NCBI RefSeq assembly: GCF_016545825.1
Contig: NC_052620.1
Location: 16,430,001 to 16,494,000 of the forward strand
Direction of reading: 5' to 3'
Length of the DNA: 64,000 bases
Origin: Eucalyptus grandis
Taxonomy: Eukaryota; Streptophyta; Magnoliopsida; Myrtales; Myrtaceae
The number at the start of each line of letters is the position of its first letter. Position 1 is the first letter of the stretch. The notes beneath the pieces are model-generated. The model ran no database searches and was not told where the DNA came from. It worked only from the letters and a program-made list of their open reading frames with translations. Shown here piece after piece: positions 10,816 to 22,211 of this stretch. A program made the translations under genes and the position numbers.

Positions 10816-11606
10816 GTGGTCGTTAGAAATTGGAGTGATAAGGTGCAATGGATATGGGATAGTAAGTAGAATTGGCCTTTAAATTCATGACTGGTGCATG
10901 TCGGTGGTGGTTGATTGGTAGAGTTGCTTGTTGTGTGTGGATCGCTCAGCTTCTAATCTAGTGTGGATTTAGAAGATAGGTTTCAGTAAAATACTAAACC
11001 ATGAGCAACAGGAGCCGAGGACTCCTAGATAGAGGACTTCATCTTTAGTAACTCGGGCTAGGACGCCGACAAGGGTCGATGCCCGAGGTGGCCGAGGTAG
11101 AGTGTAGGCTGAGGCCAGCTCAAGTGGAGTAGCACCGCCACTGGTCCCGCCAGTTAGTGCTGGGGTAGTAACCCCTGGTGATCCTAATATCGAAGGGATC
11201 ATGTGGGTGCTAGAGGTCATGGGGAATTGGATGGATCAGTAGGCTCAGAATCAAGTCGCCGTTGTTGAAGCCGCCGCTCAAGCTGTCACTACTGTTGCTG
11301 TCACCGCCCCCACTGCCGCACCTGTCGTCGCCCCTGCTGAAGTTCCACTTGGGAATGTGGCCGCTGAAAGGCCAATTCACAAGTTAGTAGAACAGTTCTT
11401 AAAGCTAAACCCCCTAAGGTTCATCGATGAAGGAGACTCAGAAGTTGCATCGCTCTAGATTCATGATCTAGAGAAAGCGTTTGCACTGCTGATGTGCAAC
11501 GAAGAGGAGAATGTGGTACTGGCTGTGTACCAACTTCAAGGCAATGTGAACATTTGGTGGAGAGCCACCAAAGATACTATATTCCCGGAAGGCAATTCAC
11601 AAGTTA
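10816..11606 (+). pseudogene. Gypsy gag fragment (Retrotrans_gag domain), truncated
   Basis: After a Ser/Pro/Ala-rich N-terminal stretch, the frame around 11350-11590 reads KLVEQFLKLNPLRFIDEG, then IHDLEKAFALLMCNEEEN, then VYQLQGNVNIWWRATKD. This is the plant Del/Tekay-type gag core with its WW pair. An in-frame TAG near 11455 sits where these proteins carry Trp, and other stops lie upstream, so it is a pseudogene. The gag ends abruptly at about 11606, where a minus-strand copia begins. The rest of gag, all of pol and the 3' LTR are missing. Confidence 0.85.
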
Positions 11607-11852
11607 AGAGCTTATCTCTTGGTTATTTCTTCTTGTGCCATTTCGCCAGCATCTGCAACTTCTTTTCCCCTTTTTGAGATGGATGTAGCTTTGGGAATAA
11701 TCCCTTTTTTCTATTACGTCCCATTCCAGGGGATCTTTCGATCTCAAGAATGCATTCATCTTGTTTTTCCACACGTTATATTCCTTCCCATAAAAAAGGG
11801 GCCTGGTGTTGTTTTGGCCTTCAACCAAACCTGGAGCCAAAATACTAGCCAT
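11604..11852 (-). pseudogene. Copia element C gag, N-terminal fragment
   Basis: Minus-strand translation starts MASILAPGLVEGQNNTRPLF and continues YGKEYNVWKNKMNAFLRSKD, the standard start of plant copia gag (a short leader, then FxGxxYxxWK). The frame breaks after about 60 residues and the element ends near 11606 against the gypsy gag. It lies directly downstream of a primer-binding site and an LTR on the same strand. Confidence 0.85.
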
Positions 11853-11897
11853 AGATCTTTAACTCAGAAGTAAAAACACTTCAATAAAATGAGCACA

Positions 11898-11912
11898 GTC
11901 TCTAATACCAAT
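11898..11912 (-). promoter_or_regulatory. Primer-binding site of copia element C
   Basis: On the minus strand, AATTGGTATTAGAGA follows the LTR end, a near match to the initiator-Met tRNA site TGGTATCAGAGC. Confidence 0.85.
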
Positions 11913-12894
11913 TGAAAGGGCTAGTAAGAACAACTAGAGGGGGTGAATAGGTGTAAATAAAATTTTCTCACAAGACTAAATAGTAATAAATTGCCTTTTA
12001 AAGATAAGTAACTAAGAACATAAACAGCTTTAAACAATTATATAAAGCAATGAATAAAAGTAAAGAGTTAAGGAAAGGGAATTGGAACATAAGATTTATA
12101 GTGGTTCGGCTTAGATCAAGCTTACGTCCACTCTCCGGCACTGACAGCCCACTTACTGGATTTCACTATGAATCAAAAGAGATTTTACAGTCTCACGTCC
12201 TTGACTTCTCAGTGTAGAACCTCTACTACACTCTTTCAAAGTCTCATAGGTGTTTGGTCTCTCTTTTGAGTACAATTTTTAGCTCAACAACTGAAATAGC
12301 AAAGAACTAGGAAGCTTCAGACTTTGAAATTTTTCTTTCACGCATACACTTGAACAACTTAAGAGTCTTCCTTATATACTCCTCTATGCCTTTACAACTG
12401 TTGGCACTTTCCAAAGGAGTTCTTCCAATCTAGCCGTTGGACATAATCAATTAGGGAGATCTCGAGTCGTTTAAGGAATGTGATGATAGCCCGTCAATCC
12501 TACTTGTGCATACAATCAGGATTTTGGTTTCTATAAGTAGAACCTTTCAAGTTTGCTCACCCTTCAAAAGATCTTCATATCGGAGTGGATTCCAATAAGA
12601 ATAATTGATCATAAGATGCTATATCCAGCCATAAGATCTTCCATGAACCAAACGAACCGAATCCTTAAAGATAAACCTTTATCTGGATAAGTCTTCATTC
12701 TTCGGTCTGGAATCTGTCAATGAGGTCAGACTTTGAGATTAAAGTCTAGTAGTTTTCAGACTTTGACAGTAGCATCTAGAGTTCTTTAGACTAAACTATA
12801 GGAAATGTTTTGTCAGTTTCAAAACAATAAGGAGTTTTCTTCAACAGGTTCAAGTTTTTTCAACTTCAAAATATATGAAGAGGTTTTCTCAACA
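11913..12894 (-). mobile_element. 5' LTR of copia element C
   Basis: On the minus strand it starts TGTTGAGAAAACCTC (at 12894) and ends CTAGCCCTTTCA (at 11913). A primer-binding site and gag follow, so it is a 982-bp 5' LTR. It is about 80% alike by eye to the copia LTR at 13018-13965, which lies in the opposite orientation only 123 bp away. Confidence 0.85.
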
Positions 12895-13017
12895 TCCCAT
12901 GCTCTTATACCCAAAAAAGCCAAGCAAATTAGACTACGGATCAATGACTTCATTCATTGACATTCCATTGTTATTGAAACTAGGGGGCCCTCATAGCCCT
13001 TAAGTGGTCCAATGAAC

Positions 13018-13965
13018 TGTTGAAGAAAACTCATTTATTATTTTGAAGTTGACAAAACGTTTCAATCAGTCCAGTCTGAAGACTTCTAGACTCAAGTGTT
13101 AAAGTCTGACGAACTCCAGACTCTATCTTCAAAGTCTAAAGATCGCAAGACTCAAGACTCAAAGTTTACCCTCATTGACAGTTTCCAAACCGACAAAGAG
13201 AAGACTTATCCAAATGCAAGTTTATCGTTAAGGATTCGGTTCGTACGGTTTGTAGAAGGTCTTACGGCTGAAGATAGCACTTCGTGATCAATTATTCATG
13301 TTGGAATCAACTCGGATAATCAGATCTGTTGAAATGCGAAATATACTTGGAAGGTTCTACTTATGGAAACCTAGATTCTGATTGTATGAGCGAGCATGAT
13401 TGGTGGGCTATCATCACATTCCTTAAATGACTCAAGATCTCCTTGATTGATTCTGTCCAACGGGTAGATTGGAAGAACTCTTTTGGAAAGTGCCAACGAT
13501 TGAAAAGGCATGGAGGAGTATATAAGAAGGACGCTCAAGTTATTCAAGTGTGTGTGTGAAAGAAGAATTCCAAAGTTTGAAGCTCTTAGTTCTTTGTTAT
13601 TTCAATTGTCAAGCTTTACTTGTACTCAAAAGAGAGAACAAACACTTGTGAGACTTTGACGAAGTGTAGTAGAGTCTCTACACTACAAAGTCAAGGACGT
13701 AAGGCTGTAACATCTCTTTTGATCCTTAGTGAAATCTAGCTAGTGGGCTGTTAGCGCAGGAGAGTAAACATTGGTTTGATCTAAGCCGAACCACTATAAA
13801 CATTGTGTTTCTATTCTCTTTCCCTTAAACTCCTTATTTCAATTAACAACTTCATATAACTGTTTACTACTGTTTACGTTGCTAGCAAATTACTATGAAG
13901 TTTCGTAAAAATTTCTTTATTACCTATTCACCCCCCCCCTCTAGGTGATCTTACTAGCCCTTTCA
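13018..13965 (+). mobile_element. Solo copia LTR (element D), opposite orientation to C
   Basis: It starts TGTTGAAGAAAACTC and ends CTAGCCCTTTCA, with no primer-binding site or coding sequence after it. Flanking bases are TGAAC (13013-13017) and CGAAC (13966-13970), a 5-bp target duplication with one mismatch, as expected for a solo LTR. Length is 948 bp. Confidence 0.8.
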
Positions 13966-13970
13966 CGAAC

Positions 13971-15699
13971 TCCTCATCAATGTTGATGTACCGGGCAATA
14001 AATCAACGAGGGATCCTCCTAGTATACCTATGTCAATCCATAACGCTAAGCTACACTTAGTATAAATTTCTTTTGATTCAAGTACTAACACATTTTAATA
14101 TTTGCCATCAAAATACATAGGAACTCTAAATTGCAACGGAGGAGGGTGATTCATCCTTCAAATCTAAAAATCAAGGGATGAACCAATGCTTAATAAATGA
14201 AATATCTAAGGTAGGAGATCATCTTGCCACTCAACCTAGTACTAACAAACAACGTTAAATCAAGACGAGCATTAAGTAGCTATAAGAGGCAATTAAATGA
14301 ATAAATGCGCTATTCTTTTTATCATAATATGCTAATGGAAATCAATGAACAATTTGGCATAAGACAATTCCCTCAAATGCAAGAGAAAGTCATTACATAT
14401 TATGATGCATGGCTACACTAATTAGACATGTTTTAATATATGCACCTTTACACACACATACACAAGCATCACATTCCTTATTTCATCTCATCTTGAACAT
14501 GCCTTGAGCATCTTGACAAACGACGCATCTCCACTGTGAAGCATCCCGACTACCCCTAGGGTGACATTACACATGAGAGATCTTGACTCCTAAGGCATTC
14601 TTAACATTTTTGGGACATCTCGATTCCCAAAGCATCCCTAACACTTTTGGGGCATCTCAACTTTGAGGTGTCTTACCCATTAACTTATGAACAATGGAAC
14701 AATTTAACATAATAATTTTCTTATTTAATCACATAGTAGTAATGCACATGATAACACTATAATCATATGATCTCCTTGCATGGACAACAAAATTGATAAT
14801 CATTTTCAAGAATCAACATTTAGTACACATCTTTTAATGTAAGTCATTTCTGGAAAAAGAAAAAAGAAAAAGAAGAAGAAGTTACCTTGCCCTTTCAATT
14901 GTCACATGCACAGGCAAAGATAATGACATGCTTACGTCTTTGCATTTATCTTGCAAGCAATGATAACATACTCAAAGAATCGACAATGTGAACATCGACC
15001 ATTTGACGAATTTATAACTTGACAATCAACAACTTAAGGAATCGATTATGTGCACGTCAACAACTCCAAGAATCGACCATGTAAACATCGATAACTCCAA
15101 TAAATCAGCCATGTAAACATCAATAACTCTAAGAATTGACCATGTGATTAATTGGTAACACTTAGCTAATAAATCAGTAACTTAATCGAATCACAAAAAT
15201 ATCACTCAAGCTTAGTTTCTCCATTTTCACCTAACATGTCACTGATTCTTATGGAAATCGGTAAATTGCAATCTTGGTATGGAGAGAGTCATCTATTCAA
15301 GTAACAAGAACCCAACGATTCGACACACTATTAACAAAAACCTTCACACACTAGACCTTAACTTTCAAGCCAAAATTAACAACCAAGTTGAAGGTACAAG
15401 GTAGATCAATCTAATTTAGCAGTTAGAGTTTCACTTACCTAAAATTAACTTGAGCAAATCAAAGCTTTAATTACATTCAAAGTAAAATAATCAAGAACAT
15501 AAATTAACATTTCTCGATATTTTTAAGGGACAAAACTACTTTGATAAGATTTATTAAGGTTAAATGTGGGGCTCCCACTTAATTTAAGATTATTTCTTCC
15601 CTTCTTTTCTTCATTTTTGGTTTGTTCCTTTTCTTTCTCCATTTAGAATAAAATTGGTGTTTTTTTCTCTAAAAAATAGGTTATTTGTTAGATAACTAA
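13971..15699. other. Intergenic, no gene seen; short degenerate tandem repeats
   Basis: No supportable coding region. At about 14520-14690 phrases like GGCATCTCAACTT and CCCTAACACTTTTGG recur. At about 14970-15145 a unit of roughly 35 bp recurs four or five times with changes (for example AAGAATCGACCATGT, then AACATCGATAACTCC). Confidence 0.5.
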
Positions 15700-15720
15700 C
15701 TAAATATTGTATTAATAACT

Positions 15721-15929
15721 ACTAGAATTTACCTTACTAGCCATCTTTTCACATGGGAGGAGAGGTGCGGGGTTCGAAGCCCCACCTTCTCGGGGGTTTG
15801 GCATGGGAATGGTTTAGTATCAAGTGTGGGTTTTGACTCTTATATCTTGTAAGAAGGCAATACAAAAGTCTGAGAATGAGAGTTAGAGTAGAAGTAAAGT
15901 AAGATCGACAAAAAAAAAAAAAAAAAAAA
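15721..15929 (+). mobile_element. tRNA-derived SINE with poly(A) tail and target duplication
   Basis: An RNA polymerase III B box, GGTTCGAAGCC, lies at 15771-15781 near the 5' end, and the unit ends in about 20 A residues (15910-15929). Imperfect 21-bp direct repeats flank it: 15700-15720 (CTAAATATTGTATTAATAAC) and 15930-15950 (CTAAACATTGTGCTAATAAG), 17 of 21 bases alike. These are the marks of a LINE-mobilised SINE. The A box is not clear to me. Confidence 0.8.
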
Positions 15930-15955
15930 CTAAACATTGTGCTAATAAGTTGTAA

Positions 15956-15958
<3 letters not shown>

Positions 15959-15999
<41 letters not shown>
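15959..15999. repeat. (CT)n microsatellite
   Basis: About 20 uninterrupted CT dinucleotides just downstream of the SINE. Confidence 0.98.
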
Positions 16000-16002
<3 letters not shown>

Positions 16003-16437
16003 ATTAGAAAACTTTTTTAATAAAATAAACTAAGCACAATTAAGAGTAAAGAGACCATCTACTAGTTTTAGTACATCCTTCATTTAATTATAACTCCAAT
16101 ATGTGCCATTATGTTGTAGTATGTTATTTTAATCGCTCAACTTTCAATTTATTTAGTGAATCTGCTAGTCCAATTTTTATTTATTTATCAGGCCATCATT
16201 GCATAATGATAGATACTTTCACAAAAAATTAAAAATACGCCAAATTTGAGTACATAAAAATTTCTAAACATTCAATGTTATCATGCAAATGCAAAAGAAA
16301 ATAATCCCTAAAATATTATTGCATAAGATACTATCTTTGCTTTGATTACATGATATAAGTAGTTGTTGACAAGAAATTATGGCAATTGTAATGACATTAT
16401 AAGACAACCCGTTTAAACCATTTGCAAACACTTAGAC

Positions 16438-16438
16438 G

Positions 16439-16493
<55 letters not shown>
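16438..16493. repeat. (CATA)n-(TA)n compound microsatellite
   Basis: Several CATA units followed by about 15 TA units. Confidence 0.98.
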
Positions 16494-16496
<3 letters not shown>

Positions 16497-16724
16497 AATT
16501 CTTCATGCATCAGAATTTTGATACAATAATCAATGGAAAGAAAATCATCCTCAAAGTAAAAATGCACTACAATAATAAGTTGCACATGCAACTTACTATA
16601 AGATAGTCTGTTCAACCGCTTGGCTACCCAAAAAATGGTTACTCTCCTGAAAAAATAATTTACCCAAATTAGACAGTAAAATATTTCAATTACATCATTA
16701 AAAGAGTCACTATTCATAAAACAT

Positions 16725-16728
<4 letters not shown>

Positions 16729-16788
<60 letters not shown>
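16729..16788. repeat. (TA)n microsatellite
   Basis: About 30 TA dinucleotides. Open frames across it merely encode Tyr-Ile repeats and are not genes. Confidence 0.98.
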
Positions 16789-16790
<2 letters not shown>

Positions 16791-17554
16791 GGAAAAATTT
16801 TCAATGTTTAGTGCATGAAGTTCCAAATGAATTTGTGGGCAACTGTTCTCCATTTGCAATTTCATTACAATAGATACATTTAAGCAATTTTGGTTCTCTT
16901 CGCTTTGTATTCCATAGTGACTACATTACAAAAAACAATACAATGAAAGATGAGTAAATTGTGTATAGTGCATTCATCACCCATCGTAATCAACTTTTTA
17001 GTAAATTCTCCTAAATTTGTTCCAAAAATCGTAGTTGAAAAATTCATCATGGGATTATCTAGAGAAATAAAGTTAATAATTGGCGGAATGAGTTTATAAT
17101 AAGACAAAAATGAATGATTCGTTGAGATATGATGTGTGTGGAAGAAGTGGCTAAGGGTTTAAAAAAGTTGTTTAAAACAGATGTAGACGTAGGTAGTTTT
17201 GTCTTTTAATGAAGGTAAAACAAAAGAAAAAGCAGAAAAAGGACAGCAAAAAGAAAAAGCAGAAAAAAAAGGAGAGAAATAATCTTTAATTGAGAGTGAG
17301 ACCAGCAAAAGATAATGTAGTTAATTTAATATAACTAGGGTGTCAAAAGCCAATAAAAGAGTGAAAATAGAGGGAGTTATTTTAATTAGTTTTAGTTAGT
17401 TTTCACTCGCCTACCACTAAGGCTAACTCAAAGTCTCTTACCACCTGCCCGGGACTTACTAATGAGACCACTCTGATACGTGATTTCACAAATTGTTTTG
17501 TTTGCTGAGTCATCCTAGAGTCGTCCTGGCGGTGAGTCCCGAAGAGGTAGGGGC
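16789..17554. other. Intergenic, no gene seen
   Basis: A+T-rich unique-looking sequence with an A/G-rich stretch (17220-17280). No domain-bearing frame on either strand. Confidence 0.5.
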
Positions 17555-17720
17555 GATGCTGGTTGCTTGTGACCGATTCTTGCGGTCTTCGCGGTGCTGG
17601 TTGCATTGGTGGTGATGGTGGTTGCTGGTTTGTCGAGTTTGACGGGGAGAGGCAGAGGGAGATGGAGAGAGAGAGGGGGGGTGGTCATGGTGGTGTAGCT
17701 CATGGTAGTCGCATGGGTGG
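17555..17720. repeat. G+T-rich dispersed repeat, copy 1 (second at 22212-22330)
   Basis: A run built on TGTGACCGATTCTTG, then GGTGGTxGCxxTGG, then TTTGTCGAGTTTGA matches 22212-22330 (TGTGACCGAGTCTTG..., CTTGTCAAGTTTGATGG). Both copies lie beside hAT-type sequence. Function unknown. Confidence 0.5.
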
Positions 17721-17728
17721 TGGGGAAT

Positions 17729-18720
17729 TAGGGATGAGCATGTGTTAGGTAGGCAGTTCTCACCCTATAATTAAGAACTACTAGGGGTGTGCAATGGAAA
17801 CCGCCCGAACCAGGACCGGACCGACCGGTTTTGGGCGGTTCCCACGGTCGGTGGTCCGGTTCCCGGTTCCAAGGTGGGAACCGGACCGACCAAACCGGAC
17901 CAAATTTTTTTATATATAATTTATATACATATAATATATAAACACATATAATATATGAATATTATATATGAAATTTGTTGCAATCGGAATTGCAATTAAG
18001 GTAACAACCTCTTATGTGACCAAGAGACCACCAAAGCTCTTAGAAAACTTATTTGTTAGTTTTATCTTCTCCTCGATGTGGGATAAGGCTCTAGGAGTTC
18101 CTCATGCTCACTCTCTCTCTCGCTCCCCTCACTTGCAAACGACAATGCACTTTAAGTCTCAAAGAGTCTGACATCAACTAAACATTCAAAGCATAGAAGA
18201 GAGATTGTCTATAAAACCTAAGCCAAGCACATATTTTACTCAAATTGTTCATGGCTTTTATGCTTAAAATTAATAGTGAAACACATAAATTATGATTAAT
18301 GTTCATGCAAGGAAGTTTAAATATTTTGCACGTGAAAACATGTGTGAGTAGTTTTATTAGATCGCCCGGGAACCAAATTGGATTGATCGGTCCGGAGCAT
18401 GGTCGTTCTTTAATGAATGGTCGTTATTTAGTGAAAAAAGAAAGTGCCGATCCTATTGGACTGAACCGGACCGGACCGGAACCGATGGTCCGATCCACAG
18501 TTCCCAAAATTGGGAACCGGTTTTCCCGGTCCGCTTCCCGGTTCCACCTTGGAACCGGACCGAACCGGGAACTGATCACCCCTAAGAACTATCCATTAAT
18601 GACCGGTTCTGAAAAATTAGAACTGGGAATCACTCGTTGGTTTTATAGACCCACCCGCGAACTGAACTACTGGTTCGGTCTGATTTCTAGGTGGGTTCAT
18701 AGAATTGATCCAGCTAGTTA
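17729..18720. mobile_element. hAT-type element, host of a nested insertion
   Basis: The left part, TAGGGATGAGCATG then AGGCAGTTCTCACC (17729-17780), and the right part, GACCGGTTCTGAAAAATTAG to about 18720, are colinear with the continuous elements at 25174 and 62170. They are separated by an 803-bp element at 17781-18583 that carries its own 8-bp target duplication. The older element is decayed and its right end is not clear. Confidence 0.65.
17781..18583. mobile_element. Non-autonomous hAT-type element with 8-bp target duplication
   Basis: Starts CTAGGGGTGTGCAATGG and ends CTGATCACCCCT, giving short inverted ends AGGGGTG/CACCCCT. A perfect 8-bp duplication AAGAACTA flanks it (17773-17780 and 18584-18591), the hallmark of hAT insertion. 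Just inside both ends are many repeats of GGAACCGGACCG and its complement, around an A+T-rich middle. No transposase is encoded. Confidence 0.85.
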
Positions 18721-19110
18721 ATTTAAGCATAATAAGACTTGTCCAGAAGGAAATTGACCGCAGAAACTTGCTGTTAGGGTACAAAGTGAAAGAAATGAAT
18801 TGCCGGTCTCAAGGTTTCATTGCTATAGAGGTACGAGTGCTTGCTGTGTTATCACGGGCTCTAGATTTGTGGAGCAAATGAAGTTAAAAAATCACCCTAC
18901 TAGCTGCTCGTAGCAATTAGAATTTCAGGTTAGTAAATGGCCGCCATACACAGATTGAACTCGAAATCAGCAAAGCCTAACGACAACGCAAATAATAACG
19001 CAACTTCCAAACAAACATAAAAAAAGAAACAGAGCAAAGCAACAAATTCAAATTTGAAATGAATCAAAGCAAACCCAATGTGAAACAACCAAAAAAAAAG
19101 GAGCAACTTA
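18721..19110. other. Intergenic, no gene seen
   Basis: No supportable feature apart from A-rich runs near 19020 and 19090. Confidence 0.5.
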
Positions 19111-19879
19111 GGGCGCGTTTTGTAACATTTTTATTCCGGAAATAATTTTTGAACATAAATAGTTTTTTTTTGTTTTTGTTCCGGGAAGAATTTCTAAGTG
19201 CAAGAACGCGCTTGATAACTGCAAAAATTTCTATTCCAGGAATAGAAACGTGTTTGGTAAATTTATATAATTTTTTTTTTTATTTCTTTTAGTTTTTAAA
19301 TATTTTTATTATATTTTTCCTTTTTTTTTTTTTTTTTTTTTCCTTCATTTTTCCTTTTGGCCGGTCGTCAACCTCGACCATGGCCGGCGACCTCACCGTG
19401 GCTGGGCAAGACTCGGCCTCACTTTGGTTGGGCGAGCTCTGGCGAGGCCGAGCTCGCCCAGCCACCGGTGAGGCCGAGCTTTGCCGGGCCATCGCTAGAC
19501 GGCATCACCCAATGGTGGCTCAGCCGCCCAGCGATGGCTCGGCCAGGCTAAGCCTCACCGATGGCTAAGCGAGCTCGGCCTCGCCGAGGGTCGGCGACGC
19601 TCCGGCAAGGTTGCCGACCCTCAACAGTCGGTCGCTAGCCATGGCCGAGGCCATCGACCAGCCAAAAGAAAGAAAGAAAGAAAAAAAAAGTGTTTTTCGG
19701 AAATGTTCCCAGGAAAAAGAAACAAGTTTTTTTTTTTTCTACTTCTTATTTCTATTTCAAATCTGTTCCAGGAACAAAAGTGTAAACAAACGCGTTTATG
19801 TTCTTTTTTTGTTCCTTGAAACAAAAGAACAAAAGTTTGTATTTCAAGAAACAAAAACACATTTTGCCAAACACACTCT
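19111..19879. mobile_element. PIF/Harbinger-like MITE with G+C-rich core
   Basis: Ends are GGGCGCGTTTTG and CCAAACACACTC, inverted repeats of each other. The flanking triplets are TTA (19108-19110) and TAA, a weak match to the 3-bp duplication of this superfamily. The internal words TTCCGGAA and AGGAATAGAAACGTG resemble the element at 57518-58053. The centre (about 19358-19670) is very G+C-rich (GGCCGGTCGTCAACC... to ...CGACCAGCCAAAAG), bounded by pyrimidine-rich sequence on the left and purine-rich on the right. Open frames in the core are incidental. Confidence 0.6.
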
Positions 19880-20063
19880 AAGAGACTAAAGATCAACACA
19901 GAAATGGAATTTCAAAGAATTGAAGCTCGGTTCAAATCTCAGAACCGAGTGATGCGATGGTTCGACTGAGAGAAGTGAGGTTGACTTAGAGGGACGGAAG
20001 GTCGGAGGTGAGGTGTGAGAGAGAGAGTGAGATGAGGAGATTAGGGGGCAAAAGAACCTTTCA

Positions 20064-21310
20064 AGTGCCATAACTTGGCACAAAGGGATACTCAAATGCC
20101 ATAACTTACAAAATGTATACTTAAGTGCCACATTCGAAGAAAAACAGATCACTTAAGTCCAACTTCGGCCAAAACACCGACGTGGCATTTTTCCAGTGAA
20201 GCGAGTGCAAAACAATGTCGTTTTGCATGCTGACGTGGTCAAATAATGCAAAAACGGCGTCGTTTTGGGCTAACGTCGTAAAAAAAATATAAAAATTAAT
20301 TAATTCAATTAAATTTAGTTAAAATATGAATAAATAATAATTTTAAAATTAAATTTAGTTAAAATATAAAAAAACTAAAATTAAAATTAGTTAAAATATG
20401 AAAAAATAATAATTTTAAAATTAAATTTAGTTAAAATATGAAAAAATAATAAATTTAAAACTAAATATAGTTAAAATATGAAAAAATAATAAATTTAAAA
20501 TTGAAAAATTTATTTTAAAATATGTTAAAAATTAATAATTTTAAAATTAAATTTAGTTAAAATATTAAAAATAATAATTTAAAATTAAATTTAGTTAAAA
20601 TATTAAAAAATAATAATTTTAAAATTAAATTTAGTTAAAATATTAAAATTTAATAATTTTAAAATTAAATATAGTTAAAATATGAAAATAATAATAATTT
20701 TAAAATATAATTTAGTTAAAATATTAAAAATAATAATTTTAAAATTTAATTGAATTAAATTATGAAAAAATAATAATTTTAAAATTAAAGAAAATTAAAA
20801 AAAATTAAAAAAGGAGGGGGTGGCTGTGGTTGAGGGCTCAACCCTCGGCCACCGCCGCTGCCTCCCCGCCGTCGCTTGGGGAAGGGCGACGACGAAAGGG
20901 GAGGGTCGACCGGTCGACCTCCCCACCCCCTCCCTTTTTTAAAATTAATTTTTTTTTTGTAATTTTTTACTTTTTTGTAATTTTTAATTTTAAAATTATT
21001 ATTTTTAAATAAATTAATTTTAAAATTATTATTTTTCATATTTTAACTATTTTTAAATTTAAATTTAATTTAATTAATTTTTATATTATTTTTTTACCAT
21101 GTCGCCCAAAACGATTTGTTTTTGCATTATTTGGTTACGTCGGCGTACAAAACGGCGTCGTTTTGCACTCGTTTCGCTAAAAAAATGCCACGTATGTAAT
21201 GTAGCTTGGATTGGTAGTCAAGTGATCCATTTTGCTCCGATTTTGGTACTTAAATATACATTTCGTAGGTTATGGCACTTAAGTATTCCTTTTTGCCAAG
21301 TTATGGCACT
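20064..21310. mobile_element. Long-TIR non-autonomous DNA element (ACTTAAGTGCC family), copy 2
   Basis: It has the same terminal words as 2878-4005: AGTGCCATAACTTGGCAC at the left and GCCAAGTTATGGCACT at the right. The AAAACGGCGTCGTTTT motif lies inside both ends (near 20261 and 21151). The left arm is a tandem array of roughly 40-bp A+T units, and the centre (20812-20936) is a G+C-rich block with internal inverted repeats (for example GGTCGACCGGTCGACC). No coding capacity and no clear target duplication. Confidence 0.65.
20330..20790. repeat. A+T-rich tandem array of ~40-bp units
   Basis: The phrase TTAAATTTAGTTAAAATAT, followed by a variable A/T run, recurs about ten times at spacings near 40-60 bp. 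It forms the left arm of the long-TIR element. Confidence 0.85.
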
Positions 21311-22211
21311 CCAGTGGGTCCATATGTCGGAGATTAGGTTTCAATCTTTCTTTTGGTTCTTTTGTTTAGCGTCTCCAACAAAGGGAAAGGACTTCATTGT
21401 ATGTTTGCACTTTGCCATGAGTAAAGTGAAAGAAAAACTCAAAAAAAATTATATATATATATAGGTTGATATATATATATATATATCTTCATTGGTATTT
21501 CCCTGTGATTGGTATTTCCACTGTGATGTGACTGTGAGGATCTCTGTCTGTATTGTCTTGAGATTTGGAAGATCCACATTGCGATCCTTCCGCTTCGGAA
21601 AGCATTGTTATGAGGATGTTGCAATATTCATCCTTGCTCTGGACTGCAACTAGTGCTACACTTGTAATGAATTTTTCTTATAGAAAAAATGTATTTGATG
21701 GGACTGTGATTATTTGGTTTTTCTGACTATTTAGCCATGTCTAATCACAGCTTCGGATCTTTGGTCATAAAATTTGAATCTATTCCACCATTTTTTTTTG
21801 TATTTTAGGACAAGTACCGGTACATTCGGTTTATTGGATGTATTATATTCAAATTTCCATGCTGTTACCCAAGAAATTCTAAATATTATAAATAAATGCA
21901 TAAGGTATGGAAACCTTATATCATGAGGTGTTGGTACGAAGTATTTACTAAAAACCTTGTATCCTTGTTTGACCGTGGGGTGTAGTATTAGACCAAAGAG
22001 ATCCCACAAGGAATCTATATATATACACCAATTCGATTTGGACAGAAAAGTGAGTGAATGATTTCACATTTAAAATTAGAAATCGGATCGTTACTTATTA
22101 ATTTTAATAAATCAGAACTGGAAGCCAGATTGATCTCTAATGAAACCGTCGGTTTTGGACTCTGGTTTCGAGCGATACAGGCAATTCCCGGTTGTTTTGC
22201 ACACGTTAAGA
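21311..22211. other. Intergenic, no gene seen
   Basis: Short TA runs at 21451-21486. Near 22185-22206, CCCGGTTGTTTTGCACACG looks like a decayed end of the hAT-type family (compare 63000-63018). No coding region supported. Confidence 0.4.

Noticed and set aside
14970..15145. Possible CRISPR-like array (regularly spaced ~35-bp units)
   Set aside because: Units are degenerate, adjoin without unique spacers and lie in plant nuclear DNA; this is an ordinary tandem repeat.
16397..16804. 135-codon minus-strand frame
   Set aside because: It consists largely of Tyr-Ile repeats translated from TA microsatellites.
19357..19568. Open frames in the G+C-rich core
   Set aside because: Several frames are open at once because the block lacks A+T-rich stop codons; the composition is repetitive and no domain is present.
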